Positions 1 through 10,321 of a stretch of 64,000 nt of DNA are shown piece by piece. Under the pieces are notes generated by a model. It was given only the letters and a program-made list of their open reading frames with translations. It did no database searches and was not told the DNA's origin. The position numbers were made by a program, and so were the translations under genes. The DNA is from Tretioscincus oriximinensis (lineage: Eukaryota > Chordata > Lepidosauria > Squamata > Gymnophthalmidae), in assembly GCA_022410635.1 (NCBI GenBank), contig JAJVDF010000490.1, positions 649,813-713,812 of the forward strand, given 5' to 3'. How positions within the stretch are numbered: the stretch's first letter is position 1; each line of letters opens with the position of its first letter.

Positions 1-1126
1 AAAGATAAAATATCTAGGGGTCAATCTGTGCAAAAATGTAAATAAAATCATGAAAATCAACTACGTAGATGTGTGGGATTTTTTTGAAATAAATGAAAGA
101 CTGGAAAGAAAAGAACCTGGGATTACTAAGCAGAATTAGGGCATAAATTTATTAATTCTCCCCAAAATGCTATATTATATGCAAACGATACCAGTAGATA
201 TACCTAAACAAATCCTCCAATCCTGGGATAAAAGAATCAGGTATTGGATATGTGGGGAAAGAAAACCTAGGATATCTAAAAATCAGCTATATGCAAATCA
301 AAAAGATGGAGGGTGTGGGATACCAAATCTAGAAAATTATTATGGCAACGTCCAAATCAGGAATTTCAGTTAGAATTCTCAAACAATAAATGGGCCAGAA
401 TAGAAAGAAAGATCATCCAAATGAGCAATGAACCAATATTAAATATTCAAATAATGAGAGCAATAATTAATAATTGTCTCCAACCTACAAAAACAGCTTT
501 GAAAATATGGAAGACATGGCAATATAAACTATTACCTAGAATGTCAAAATTGGTTCATATAAGGCATTTGAATAAAGAGGAAGAAATAGTCTCAGATATA
601 GATTTAGGTAAGATTAAATGGAATAATAAGCATTAAAGATTGGTATAAAAATGAAGGCAATATACTTCCATGGACAAGATGGGTACAAGTCTTGGGTGAA
701 AACAAATGGCTACAAATTATGAGAATAATACAAAGATTAGAGTGAAGAAATTATAAACAATATATTTAGAGTGAAAATACACTAATGGAGAACATATTTG
801 AAAGTAAAATAAAGGACATAAAGGGAATGGCAGCTTTGGTTTATCAATTATTAAACAATTGCAATTCAGTAATATTGAATCAATAACAGCTCAATGGGTG
901 TTAGATATAAGTAGCCAAAAGATGAAAGAAATATAGAGAAAAGTAGAGAAAATTAAAAATACCAGAGTGAAAGAACTACAAATGAAATTGATTGTACAAC
1001 GGTACAGGACCCCAGCACTTTTGGCTCACATAATACCAAACATTTCATCTAATTGCTGTCATGGGTGTGTTCGATAAGGCACTTATATACATATGTTGTG
1101 GGATTGTGAAGAAATCCAACTACTTT

Positions 1127-1234
1127 AAGAACATAAGAACATAAGAACATAAGAAGAGCCATACTGGATCAGGCCACAGCCCATCAAGTCCAGCATTCTG
1201 TGTCACACAGAGGCCCACCAGATGCACCAGATGC
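1127..1234 (-). mobile_element. CR1 3'-end fragment inserted in L1, 8-bp TSD
   Basis: Reverse complement of a CR1 3' terminus: repeated ATAAGAAC tail units, then GAGCCATACTGGATCAGG. It is flanked by identical 8-bp direct repeats, actacttt, at 1119-1126 and 1235-1242, so it is younger than the L1 it interrupts. Only the last 110 bp or so of the element is present, the usual severe 5' truncation of CR1. Confidence 0.88.
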
Positions 1235-1678
1235 ACTACTTTGTTAAGTAGTGTGGNGATATATAGAAAATATAATTGGTTATAATATGCTATGTAGCAA
1301 AGAGACTTTCTTATTGCAAGAAATACGCTGTAACGTGAATACTGACAAATATGTATGCGAGCAATTAATAATGGCTGCCCATGCGGTTATAACACTGTGG
1401 TGGAAGAATAAAAACAAGTGGACATTACTAAATTGGCAGCATTCTATTGCTGAGCAGCTAATGATGGACTATCTGGATAATAGAGAGAATTTAAATAAGG
1501 AAAAACAAAACATCTGGATGGGAAATTGGTGTAAATTGCTTGTATATTGTTAACAATATAGATGGGGGGGGGGGACCCGAATTATTAAATGTGATTAAAT
1601 TGATCCTAAAGAAGTAAAATCAATATGTGAGGTGTCATCTCAGGGAGGGGGAAGGGAAGGATGATAGAAGGGGATAAT

Positions 1679-1755
1679 TTCAGAGAAATAGCCGCGTTAG
1701 TCAAGTAGAAAGTCCAGTTAAGGGGCTAGTACCACTTTGAGACTAACAGGATAGT
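1679..1755 (+). mobile_element. Single-arm copy of the fold-back family (PLE-like?)
   Basis: Begins with the constant tip TTCAGAGAAATAG, then GTTAGTC, AAAGTCCAG and TTTGAGACTAACAG, shared with about nine other copies in the window. Flanked by near-identical direct repeats of 14-15 bp (tagaaggggataat at 1665-1678; tagaagggggttaat at 1756-1770). It lies inside the L1 3' UTR. It has one arm, so it is not a palindrome here. Confidence 0.65.
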
Positions 1756-1875
1756 TAGAAGGGGGTTAATTTGTGATTAGGCAGGGATTATATAATAATG
1801 ATTGCAATGACTATTGTATATACTATATATATTTGTGCATTCTAATATGCTTAATCAATAAAAATCATTATGGAA

Positions 1876-2148
1876 TATATATACACTACACTTAGACAAA
1901 CAAAAAATCCCTGTGGAGATTTATGGTAGAACAAAAACACAATAATAACTAAAGTAATAACTATTTAACGTGAATTAGATATGAGATAGTTACCACACCT
2001 CAACATTTCTAAACAGCTCTCTAAAAAGGTGTATGGATGCTGCTTAATCACTATGCATATTAATGTTTAATTACATTCCCCTTTTATCAATTATCTTAAG
2101 GCAAGACAGTATGTCCCCAGAGATTTTCAAAAATAGACAGAATATATG
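1876..2148. other. No recognised feature
   Basis: AT-rich DNA between the L1 3' end and a hAT MITE. I see no gene, RNA or repeat signature. Confidence 0.5.
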
Positions 2149-2156
2149 GTTTAGCT

Positions 2157-2313
2157 CAGAGATGTCAAACTGGTGGCCCTCCAGATGTTCCTGAACCACA
2201 ACTCCCAATGTTCAATTTGGTTTAGCAGAGTGGAGTACAGTGCTGGGAGTGGAATGGAATGTTGGGAGTTGTGGTTCAGGAACAACTGGAGGGCCACCAG
2301 TTTGACATCTCTG
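2157..2313. mobile_element. hAT-type MITE, nearly complete palindrome, 8-bp TSD
   Basis: 157-bp non-autonomous element. The outer 52 bp at each end are inverted complements with one mismatch, starting CAGAGATGTCAAACTGG. Flanked by an exact 8-bp duplication gtttagct (2149-2156 and 2314-2321). A CAG start and an 8-bp TSD are hAT hallmarks. No transposase is encoded. Confidence 0.92.
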
Positions 2314-2429
2314 GTTTAGCTGATTTAATAAGCCAATTTGGTTTAAAGGAAAAAGAATTACCTATAATACAAAATAATACATCAAACGTTATCATGAATA
2401 GTCCATCACATATTGTAAAAAAAAACATA

Positions 2430-2660
2430 CGTCAAGTCTTACACAATAGCTATTAGGATGGAAAAACAGACAGTATTCCTGGCATACTATTTGCAGGGAG
2501 CTGAGAACAGGTGAAGATTTTACCACCAATTTCCCCTGGGCAGTCACATGAAGTGACTGCCCAGGTGCAATTGGTGGGCCACTATGGGAGACAGAATGCT
2601 GGATGAGATGGACTCTGTCCCCATTCAGCAGGGCTCCTCTTAAGTTCAATAGATTCAGGC
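2430..2660 (+). mobile_element. CR1 3'-UTR fragment with internal palindrome
   Basis: Matches the other CR1 3' UTRs in this window (43980-44158, 51965-52160): a block ending TTTGCAGGGAG, then GAGAACAGGTG, CCCAGGTGCAATTGGTGG, GAGACAGAATGCTGG and CAGGGCTCCTCTTA. An imperfect 55-bp palindrome at 2523-2577 has perfect 13-bp inner arms around 5 bp (2535-2565). Confidence 0.82.
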
Positions 2661-3407
2661 ATACAGTCCCTGAAAACAGGGTTCTGTGGTTTGTCTCAAA
2701 CATAACTTGTGGTCTTACCAAAAATTAAGGTATTCACCTTTAATCTACAACACATGTACTTCATACAACCATGATAGCCACATTAATGCAAGATGTTGTC
2801 TGCAATATGTCTCATGACTTGGAAAAAAGCTAAAGTTGTTATTACGTTTTTTCCATATGCTTTCCACCTGCTTTATTCAAAGTGAGTTAAAAGGGGATTA
2901 TTGCAAAAAGTAAAATTAAATTGGAAAAATCAAATTAAAAACATCAAGTTTCAAGGTATTAGAACTCTTTCCCAATCTCTTGAGATTTCTGAAAGGAATT
3001 TGTAAAGCAGGAGAATACAACACAAAATGCACACAGGTGTGCAATTTAAATGATGGCTTATAAATTGTGACCAAAACATATTGGTAGCATATGTTCAAAA
3101 ACTAACCACGGACATTTTATTTGCAAAACAATAAAAGGCATTGCATAGTTTGCTGTCTGCAATTCCAATGCACATGGTATCTTCTTTTGGAAGACTGTAA
3201 AAAGATAGGAGCATGGGATGTGTAATATTTAGGAACTTCATATCCAGGGCTTTAAATGGCAACAGAATGCATTCCACTATGGTGTGTCTTAACAAGGACA
3301 ACAAGAAATTGATATTCAGACATCTCACCCCCAAATAGAATATTCACAATTTTGTTTGTGTTTAATGCTTAATCATTCAGCTTTCTAAAGGCAAATGAAG
3401 GAATATA
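2661..3407. other. No recognised feature
   Basis: AT-rich DNA; the short open frames on the minus strand have no recognisable similarity. Nothing else seen. Confidence 0.45.
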
Positions 3408-3556
3408 TTTCAAAGAATAGTCATGTTAATCTGAGTCCAGGTTATCTAGCAAGAGGATCTCATAGCACTGTAGAGACTAACAAGAAAAAGGTAGCCAACA
3501 TAAGCTTTCATAGACAATTCTACTGCACCTGAAGAAATAACCTTGCCTACGAAAAC
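3408..3556. mobile_element. Fold-back family copy (type B)
   Basis: Degenerate tip (TTTCAAAGAATAG), then TCTAGCAAGAGGATCTCATAG and GAGACTAACAAGAAAAAGGTAG, followed by an inverted, decayed second arm with CCTGAAGAAATAACC and CCTACGAAAAC. It abuts the BovB fragment starting at 3557. Confidence 0.6.
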
Positions 3557-4545
3557 ACAGCTTTAACTATATGAATCTCTGTGGGCAAGGTGGTGTCTCT
3601 GCTTTTTAGTACACTGTTTAGGTTTGTCATAATTTTCCTCCCAGGTAGTAAGCATATTTTAATTTCATGGCTGCAGTCAATATTTGCAAGGGTCTTTGAG
3701 CCCAAGAAAATAAAACCTGACACGTCTTCCATTTCTTCCCCCTCTACTTGTCACAAAGTCATAGAACTAGTTCCTAGGATCTTAGCTTTTATAACATTGA
3801 GTTTCAAACCAGCATTTGCATTCTCCACACTGACCAAGAGGTTTGTTAGTTTTTCTCCACTTTCTTCTATAAGAATGATATTATCTGCATACAGTATCTG
3901 CATATGTTATTAACTGTATGTTTCTCCCAGCAATTTTAATTCCATCTTTTCATTCAGCTACCTTGGCATTTTGCATAATGTACTCTGCATGCAAATTAAA
4001 TACAGAGGGTGACAATATGCAACCTTATCATACTCCTTCCCCAATTGTGATCCAATCAGTTATCCCACATAACCTACATAAAGGTTTCTCAGATAAAGTG
4101 GTCAGGTATTCCTGTCTCTTTAAGAACTTGCCACACACATATCGAAAAAGCTTTAGCATAGTCAGTCTGGCCTTGTGGTTAAAGTGTCTGACTCTTATCT
4201 AGTTCTGCTCTGCACTCCTACTGGCTGGGTGATCTTGGACTAGGTACAGTTCTTTGAAGCTCTCCCAGATCCACCTATTTCATAAGGCATCTATTGTGAA
4301 GAGAAGAACAAAAGGTTATGTAAGCTGCTTTGACTCTTTGGATTGAGAAAAATGGAGTATAAAACCACCTTTCCTTCTCTTTTTTGCCAATGAATCAGAA
4401 AAATATGTTTTTTCAGGAACTTCCGTCCTTTCTCCAGAATCCAGCGAATGTTCATAATTTTCTCTCTAGTTCATCTGCCTCTTTGAAAACCAACTTGCAC
4501 TTCTGGTAATTCTCAATTTATGCATTGCTGAAGGCTGTGTTGATA
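3557..4545 (-). pseudogene. BovB (RTE-clade) LINE, reverse-transcriptase remnant
   Basis: Read on the minus strand, this is the C-terminal half of a BovB reverse transcriptase. From about 3905 downward, a catalytic-type box reads LYADNIILIEESGEKL; the family norm is YADD, so the last Asp appears to be Asn. It is followed by AGLKLN, EEMEDVSGFIFLGSK and DCSHEIKICLLPGRK, ending in a DTTLPTEIHIVKAV block. The part at 4384-4545 is an upstream continuation (SRIRW-type region). A SINE at 4167-4383 splits it and stops are present, so it is dead. BovB is abundant in squamates, supporting the host assignment. Confidence 0.88.
4167..4383 (+). mobile_element. tRNA-headed SINE with MIR-like core, inserted in BovB
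   Basis: Starts with a tRNA-like A box (CCTTGTGGTTAAAGTGTC). The core reads CTGGGTGATCTTGGACTAG and ACAGTTCTTTGAAGCTCTC, and the tail GTAAGCTGCTTTGACTC then GAGTATAAAACCACC. The same architecture recurs at 21000, 55928 (minus) and 63485. It interrupts the BovB frame, so it is younger. Confidence 0.82.
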
Positions 4546-5165
4546 AATTCAACATGTTTTCCATGTATATCACACCCAACTAAATATTTTTTGCACCCAG
4601 CTGGATGATTGTTACCAAACCAATTAACTCGTATTTTAACTCACACAGTAGCGATCACACACCCCACAGCTACCTTGCATGCCAGGAGGTTGAGTGTTTT
4701 CCTTGATGATATATAATTGAATTAAGTAGCTTGAGATCAATTTCATCTCAAGGTTTGTGAGACTGGCACGGATACAAGCGAAATGAAAGAGCCCCTAGCA
4801 AGGGAACACCCTTGACAGTGATTGATGGCTCCAGTCCTCATCAGAAATATGTTTGTGAAACCTTTTTGCTTAAAAATTAGAGTATGAAGATGAGTTTATG
4901 AAAAATAATCACATAAAAAACTCCATTATTTCCAAGGGGAATGTTTAAGTTCCCATTTCCTCTAAAATCAAAGAGGTTTTAAATACAGTTGTTACTTGCT
5001 TAATGTGTTGGGTACCTTCCCAGCCAGGACCGTGTTAAACAAAATTTTAGCAGGAGGAACTATATNATTGGCAACTTCACCTAACTACTGGAAATCCATT
5101 TCTGGCTGGGATTTTCATAGTCTAATTACCCTAATACAGCTGGTATGACCAGTTCAAATTGATTA
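4546..5165. other. No recognised feature
   Basis: AT-rich DNA following the BovB remnant; the first part may be unrecognised BovB. One ambiguous base at 5066. No gene evidence. Confidence 0.4.
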
Positions 5166-5294
5166 AGAGGGACTGCTGCATGGTAAACTAAAAGCCTGGA
5201 TAGCTTTAAGACAGGATTAGACAGGTTTATGGACACCAAGGATATAAATAGGTCCTAGGTAGATCTTCTGATACTGCCTCTGTGATAGAGTGAG
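5166..5294 (+). mobile_element. CR1 3'-UTR fragment
   Basis: Carries TGGATAGCTTTAAGACAGG, ATTAGACAGGTTTATGGACA, then CACCAAGGATATAAATAGG, the segment directly after the ORF2 stop in the CR1 copies at 43890 and 51890. It ends abruptly at a CR1 ORF2 segment, giving a scrambled order. Confidence 0.8.
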
Positions 5295-6042
5295 CAACAA
5301 AGGAAATTTTCCCAAGGTGAGGGAAATGGTAAAAAGAAAATTAAAAGGGAAAGAGAGAAGAGTCCAATCCCTTCAAAAAGCATGGAAACTATTTACAAAT
5401 ACAATATTGGAGGCTCAAGTAAAATGCATTCTCAAGAGAAGAAAGGGTTCCACCAAGTCTAAGAGGGAACCACTACAATAAGGGAAGTCATTAGACCAAA
5501 TGCATGATGGTAGTTAGGGATGCAAAGAGAAAGTTTGATGAGCACATTGCTAAGAATATTAAAAGAAATAATAAGAACATATTCAAATACATCAGAAATA
5601 GGAACCCTACCAGGAAAGCGGTTGGACTACTAGATAGCAATGAATAGAAGGTGATAATAAAGGAGCATGCAGAGATTGCAGAGTTAAAAGAATTTTCCCC
5701 TAAGTTTTCACTGAAAAGGACAGAGTGTATATACCTGCTAGTCTTTTCAGGAAGGGCATCAGAGTAATTAAACTGGTCAGAGATAACAAGGAAGAAGGTC
5801 CTTGCTAGCCTTAATAAGCTAAACATTAATAAATCCCCAGGACCAAATGGTATTCATCCCAGAATTTTTAATGAACTCAAATGCGAAATTGCTGAACTTC
5901 TAGCCAAAACATTTAATCTTTCTTTAAGATCAGGCATTGTGCCAGTAATTTGGAGGGTAGCTAACTATGTGAGACAGAAGGCTGGACTAGATGGGCTCCG
6001 ACTCCATTCAGCAGAGCTCCTCTTATGTTCCTACGTTCTGAG
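5295..6042 (+). pseudogene. CR1 ORF2 fragment with internal deletion
   Basis: Covers the region between endonuclease and reverse transcriptase: KAWKLFTNTILEAQVKCI at 5383-5436, then after stops the start of the RT domain, NKSPGPNGIHPRIFNELKCEI (about 5829-5895) and SGIVPVIWRVANY (to about 5968). It then jumps straight to the 3' terminus (GAGACAGAAGGCTGGACTAG through CTCTTATGTTCCTACG, 5969-6042). The RT catalytic core and the rest of ORF2 are deleted. Frameshifts and stops confirm it is dead. Confidence 0.85.
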
Positions 6043-6160
6043 AAAACAGGTAATTTTTTTTTTGCTCTGATCCAGAAAATCTTCTGAATTTCAAACTTAT
6101 CTTCAGTGCATCTGACGGAGATGTGTATGTGTGCCTAAATTAGATAATGCTATTTGTCTG

Positions 6161-6232
6161 TTTGTTTATTTATTTGCACTTATATCCCGTCCTATCCCTA
6201 AAGATCTCAGGACATCCAACAATAAAAGGAAA
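6161..6232 (-). mobile_element. L2-type 3' tail fragment
   Basis: Reverse complement of the tail motif CTGAGATCTTTAGGGATAGG then GGGATATAAGTGCAAATAA, matching the 3' ends at 11402, 16780, 20398 and 46480. It could be an L2 LINE or a SINE with an L2 tail; the body is missing. Confidence 0.65.
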
Positions 6233-6960
6233 AATAGAAAATTAGGGTTTTCTTAAAAATATCCCCCTTAAAAATGGGGAAGTGAAGGCTCTTTTATGCA
6301 CGTACCTTGAAAACCGGTTTAAGAACCTCAGTATATTGTATGCTAATATGGATAAGTGATATACCACATTAACCAGGATTACATCTGTACCAATGCTGCC
6401 TATCCCTGAGTAGCCAATATTGCATCCATGTGTAGACTGGATGTGAATAATGATGGATGTGGCTCCAAGCTGCATGTATTGAATCTGCACTGTAGCATAC
6501 AATCTCTTCGTTTGGCCAAACCTGCCTAATACAAGTGTGTGTTGCTACAACTAATATGGATCAAACAAATTCGGATTTATTAATACAAACTGAACATAGC
6601 AAGTGCAAAACGGACCAATGTTATAATTCCCAACTAAGCACATCTCATAGGAAACTGGGGTAAGTGGTAAGTATCATTACATTCTAGCTTATGAAGGAAG
6701 TAGAAGGTTAGAGAATGAGTATTTTGGAGGACTTAATTATTTGTACCAATTTCTTCCTGCCATTGGATCACTGTATAACAGTTATAATAAGGTTGTAATT
6801 GTACATTTTTTTNAAAAAAATTAAAAAACAATCCATATCTACTTCAATGGCATGCACTATCTTTGGAATANAATGTCTGGTTGCACATTGAATTAGGACA
6901 CTGCAAGCTATTATCGTGCATGTAACTTAGTAACTTTCTGGGCTCTTACCTCTTATTCTT
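6233..6960. other. No recognised feature
   Basis: AT-rich sequence with a T-run/A-run junction at 6808-6830. I see no repeat or coding signal I can name. Confidence 0.4.
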
Positions 6961-6965
6961 TCTGC

Positions 6966-7112
6966 ATAAAGACTTATTCTGGATTATTTTTAGATGGGGG
7001 GACGATCGTTTGGCAGTGATGGTGAACCAATGTTCATAGTAAATCCTGGTTGAGGCCTGCCACAGTCTGCACTATCATATAGATAACTGCTCCCTATTCT
7101 GGTATATAATCA
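6966..7112. mobile_element. Decayed copy of the Harbinger-like palindromic MITE
   Basis: Contains CTTATTCTGGATTAT at the left and GCCTGCCACAGTCTGCACTA with TATTCTGGTATATAATC at the right, matching both halves of the MITE at 46094-46272, but both termini are eroded. Confidence 0.5.
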
Positions 7113-7240
7113 AGACGAAAGAAGAAGAGGAGAGGGAGAAGAAGCAGAAGGGATAGGTTTTGTACACTATTTTTTTCAATCTGAAGGGAATCAAAGTGAC
7201 ACTGTAACCACTACACCAGACTTGTTCTCAAGATAAGATG
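7113..7240 (-). mobile_element. Short SINE remnant with GA-rich (tail) tract
   Basis: Reverse complement ends in AGTCTGGTGTAGTGGTTACA, a tRNA-type A box, and the opposite end is a GAAGAAG/GGAGAGG tract, as expected for a SINE whose 3' tail is a CTT/CTC microsatellite. The central part is deleted or decayed. Confidence 0.5.
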
Positions 7241-7980
7241 ACGAGATAAAATGCAGGATAGAAATTTGCAACTTTATTGGCAATAGAAGAGAGGAATTTC
7301 CACCGGGGAGGGGGGGATACTTTTTGACACCCATTAAAGGTTCAAACCTCTATCCCAGATTTTAACAGGTAACTCTAGAATAAATCTCCATGCCGAGAGG
7401 TTGTTGCTCTTCAGAAAACCATACTGAGGATGACTGTAATCTGAAAGAATGTAACACAATTATTGAAACTCAAAGGTACATCGTTGTTCTTTTTTTTAAA
7501 TGAATTAATTTTGTATATCTAGACATATAAAAGAAGCAATTTAAAGATACAGGGTGGGGTGAAGGGTTACTAAGCGGAATGATGCCTACTTTTAATAGGC
7601 AAATGCCTACTTTGAAAAACAATTAATGCTGTTGCACAGGGATAGCGAGGATAAATATTTTGCAGCTTGTCATAGCACGCAAAAGCATTTTAACATTTGC
7701 AACTTGGATCCTATTGATTTATTCAAAGCAGGGTGCTCTCGGGTGTGGAATTCGTGTAATGTTAAATCACATCGTAAAACCACCATTCCAGGAAATGGTG
7801 TTCTTCTCTTTTCTAGGAATTTTCTGAGGATTGGAAGATAAAAATGGGAAGGAGGGGATTGTACAGGTCATGTTTCTAGACAACAGCTTCTCTGGGGCCA
7901 AGAGTGTGGATGGATGTTTAACTTAATTTAAATTGACAGATATAAAAATTGAGAACTTGCCATGTATACTTTGGAGAATC
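7241..7980. other. No recognised feature
   Basis: Mixed AT-rich sequence with a 71-codon open frame at 7626-7841 that resembles nothing I know. Treated as non-coding. Confidence 0.4.
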
Positions 7981-7988
7981 ACCGTTCC

Positions 7989-8548
7989 CAGGGCTTTTTT
8001 GTGACGGAACGCACCGGAACACAGTTCCGGCACCTTTTATTTAGGCGGGGGGGGATGCGGGGGGGGGCATGGGGGGGGCGGGAATGAGCGGCAGCGGCCG
8101 CCTCTGCTCCCCCACCCCCCCGCCTAAATAAAAGGTGCCGGAACTGCTGCGTTACCCACCGGCGAGGTGGGCGTGGTGTTATTTTATTTAGGCGGCACCT
8201 TTTATTTAGGCGGCGGCGGCGTGGGCGTGGGCGTGGGCATGGGCGGCGGCAGCGTGGGTGTGGGCGGGGCCACGCCCACCTCGCCGGCGGCCAACGCAGC
8301 AATACCGGCACCTTTTATTTAGGCGGGGGGGCGGAGTTAGCGGGGGGCGGCGGCGGCAGCAGCAGCAGCGGGGGGTGCGGGAATGAGNGGCGGCGGCGGG
8401 CGCCTCCGCTCCCCCGCCCCCCCGCCTAAATAAAAGGTGCCGGTACTGCTGCGTTGGCCGCCGGCGAGGGGGGCGTGCCCCCCCGCCCGCTGCCCCCCCC
8501 CGCCGCCGGTGTTAGTTCCGGACCTTTTGTGCTGGAAAAAAAGCACTG
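7989..8548. mobile_element. GC-rich hAT-like non-autonomous element, 8-bp TSD
   Basis: 560-bp element with termini CAGGGCTTTTTTGTG and AAAAAAGCACTG as imperfect inverted repeats, flanked by an exact 8-bp duplication accgttcc (7981-7988 and 8549-8556), as for hAT. The interior is extremely GC-rich. It repeats the block GCACCTTTTATTTAGGCGG in both orientations (about 8030, 8122, 8195, 8307 and 8426), with G-runs and GGGCGTGGGCGT repeats between. Open frames across it are compositional. One n at 8388. Confidence 0.82.
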
Positions 8549-8862
8549 ACCGTTCCTAGTATGAAAGATATGGATGGATAATAGTCCCTCTGCTGTATGT
8601 GCAAATGAGTCATTGCATGGTATGGAATGGAAATGGATCTGGAAATAGTCGCTTTGTTTTTGTGGGCGAAGAAAACTTGGTTCTTGTATTTAGGGTGTTA
8701 CTGATGGTTGGAAACCTGCGAGACGTTGTTTTCACAATGCACATCACTTTATACTTCCCAAAGTACTAAAGGCTGCCTTCAGATATAACAAAAAGGGATA
8801 TTACAAACATAACACAGGTGCTGTTCCAACACATGCTTTTAATCCAGCTTTTTCCTGCTACT

Positions 8863-8977
8863 TGTCCTGTCCACACAGAGCCTTATTCTGGATAACATCT
8901 CAGGTCAGAGCTTGGCCATCCACTTGTCAGTATAGACTATGGCAGGCCCACAATAAGGCTCCATGTGGACAGTGCCT
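8863..8977. mobile_element. Short internally deleted Harbinger-like MITE
   Basis: About 115 bp running from CCTGTCCACACAGAGCC to CTCCATGTGGACAGTGCC, with internal ATCCACTTGTC and CTATGGCAGGCCC blocks shared with the full copy at 46094-46272. Confidence 0.6.
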
Positions 8978-9740
8978 TAGTCTAGTTCTTCAGGACTGAA
9001 GATGGATTAAACGTATGTGTCAGGATAGCACCTCAGGGGCTTCTCATGGAGAGGGACCTTAGCAGTCCTGTCTGCATGGATCTAGTGACACTTTGGATCA
9101 AATCTGTATATAGGCTCAAAATGCACTAAGCCTCATTCTGTTCCAGAAAAAATCTGAAGGTTCTCCTGTCCGTAAGCCATTCTGAATTAATACAGGTCTT
9201 CCTATGGTTTGGGATAGCCTGGAAAGGTGTGTGGAAGGCAGAACCCAAAATAGGGTTCCCACCTAAAATCCTGATTAGTGCTGTAGATCTTTAATGAAAG
9301 TGAAAAAAGTGACTCTTCTTTTTCTGAAAAAAAAATCCCATTACAAATAATTCTTATTATTCAAAAAGTGAACATCTATTCTTGAAGAGGAAGCCTAAAA
9401 TAAATTCACAGTTATTAACATGTTCTCAAATAAGTGCCTTTAAAAATCAAATTGCAGTCATAAAAATTCTACGTGCGTGCGAGATAACCTNAAGCTGGGC
9501 CAGATTTTTGGGCTCCTTGCCCGATACCTGGCTTCCGGGAACTCCCAAATACATCATTTGCACTTTCTACAAGAATATTTCAACACCACAGGAATACTTA
9601 AAACGCAATCCACACAAGGTGAATCTAAGAATGTATTTCGCATAATTGTAATCAGCAACGTGAATGTTCTATTCCTGCTAGTTGCTTGGACTATTCCCCA
9701 ATCAAAGCCCCAAACTCAGAAAAAGATTTGATGTAGAAAT

Positions 9741-10321
9741 AGGGTTGCCACCTTTTGATAAGTGAAATAAGGGACGTGCTCTTAAAAATAAGGGACATTT
9801 CCCCAAAATATAGGACACTAAAAAACCCCTCAAAATTAATAATTAAAGGGGATTTATAGCTAAATGTGATACTAATGAGTAGCTAAAAGTAATAGTAAGG
9901 CACAAGAAAGTTTGACACTTAGAGCCAGACGGGGCTCTAAGTGAAAATGAGCCTTGATAAAAACTTTTGTGGGGTCCTCATCTACAACAAAGCTTAAAAG
10001 GAAAGAAAAACTACCTGCCTGAATTCACGCCCAAAGATGGCAGGCGCAATGAAAATGAGCGAATGCAAAGAAAATGCACGTCTTCTGGGCAAACAGTGCG
10101 GCAGATGGGGTGAAACTGCTTTTCAAGCCCTCGGTTGAAGCTCTGCCTCTGCCACTCAACAGCAGCCGGCAACGTGCACCGGGTTGGACTCAGAAATCAA
10201 GCGCGGCGCGTTTGACTGCGTCCTGTGAGGAATATGGGACACTTGACTCATAATATGGGACGCTTAATTTTGACTTTAAATACGGGACATCCCTTATAAT
10301 ANGGGACAGGTGGCAACCCTA
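9741..10321. mobile_element. 581-bp TIR element, TAGGGTTGCCACC termini
   Basis: Ends are inverted repeats TAGGGTTGCCACCT and AGGTGGCAACCCTA. Sub-terminal AGGGACAT/GGGACAC motifs recur near both ends (9760-9812 and 10231-10310). Flanks tgtagaaa and cgtagcaa match at 6 of 8 positions, which could be an eroded 8-bp hAT duplication; TA flanks are equally possible. No transposase frame. A related terminus may lie at 58268. Confidence 0.72.

Larger units (their letters stand above)
1..1875 (+). pseudogene. L1 LINE 3' end: ORF2 C-terminal remnant plus 3' UTR
   Basis: Decayed C-terminal part of an L1 ORF2 (endonuclease/reverse transcriptase), past the catalytic region. Translated pieces at 1-370, 313-636 and 1251-1553 show L1-like blocks: KYLGVNL near the start, LPKMLYYMQTIPVDIP, then GGCGIPNLENYY, and a late HMLWDCEEI-like motif at about 1085-1115 matching the C-terminal Cys/His region. 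Stops and frameshifts break the frame. The 3' UTR runs to an AATAAA-type signal near 1855. Two younger elements sit inside it: a CR1 tail at 1127-1234 and a fold-back element at 1679-1755. The 5' part lies outside the window or is missing. The family call is firm; the subfamily is unknown. Confidence 0.85.

Noticed and set aside
3408..3556. Fold-back family as a standard Harbinger MITE
   Set aside because: The five copies with visible flanks have 10-15-bp duplications and one variable end, unlike the 3-bp duplication of Harbinger.
7979..8546. Arg/Pro-rich minus-strand ORFs of 110 and 69 codons
   Set aside because: They lie wholly within the GC-rich hAT-like element and its repeats.
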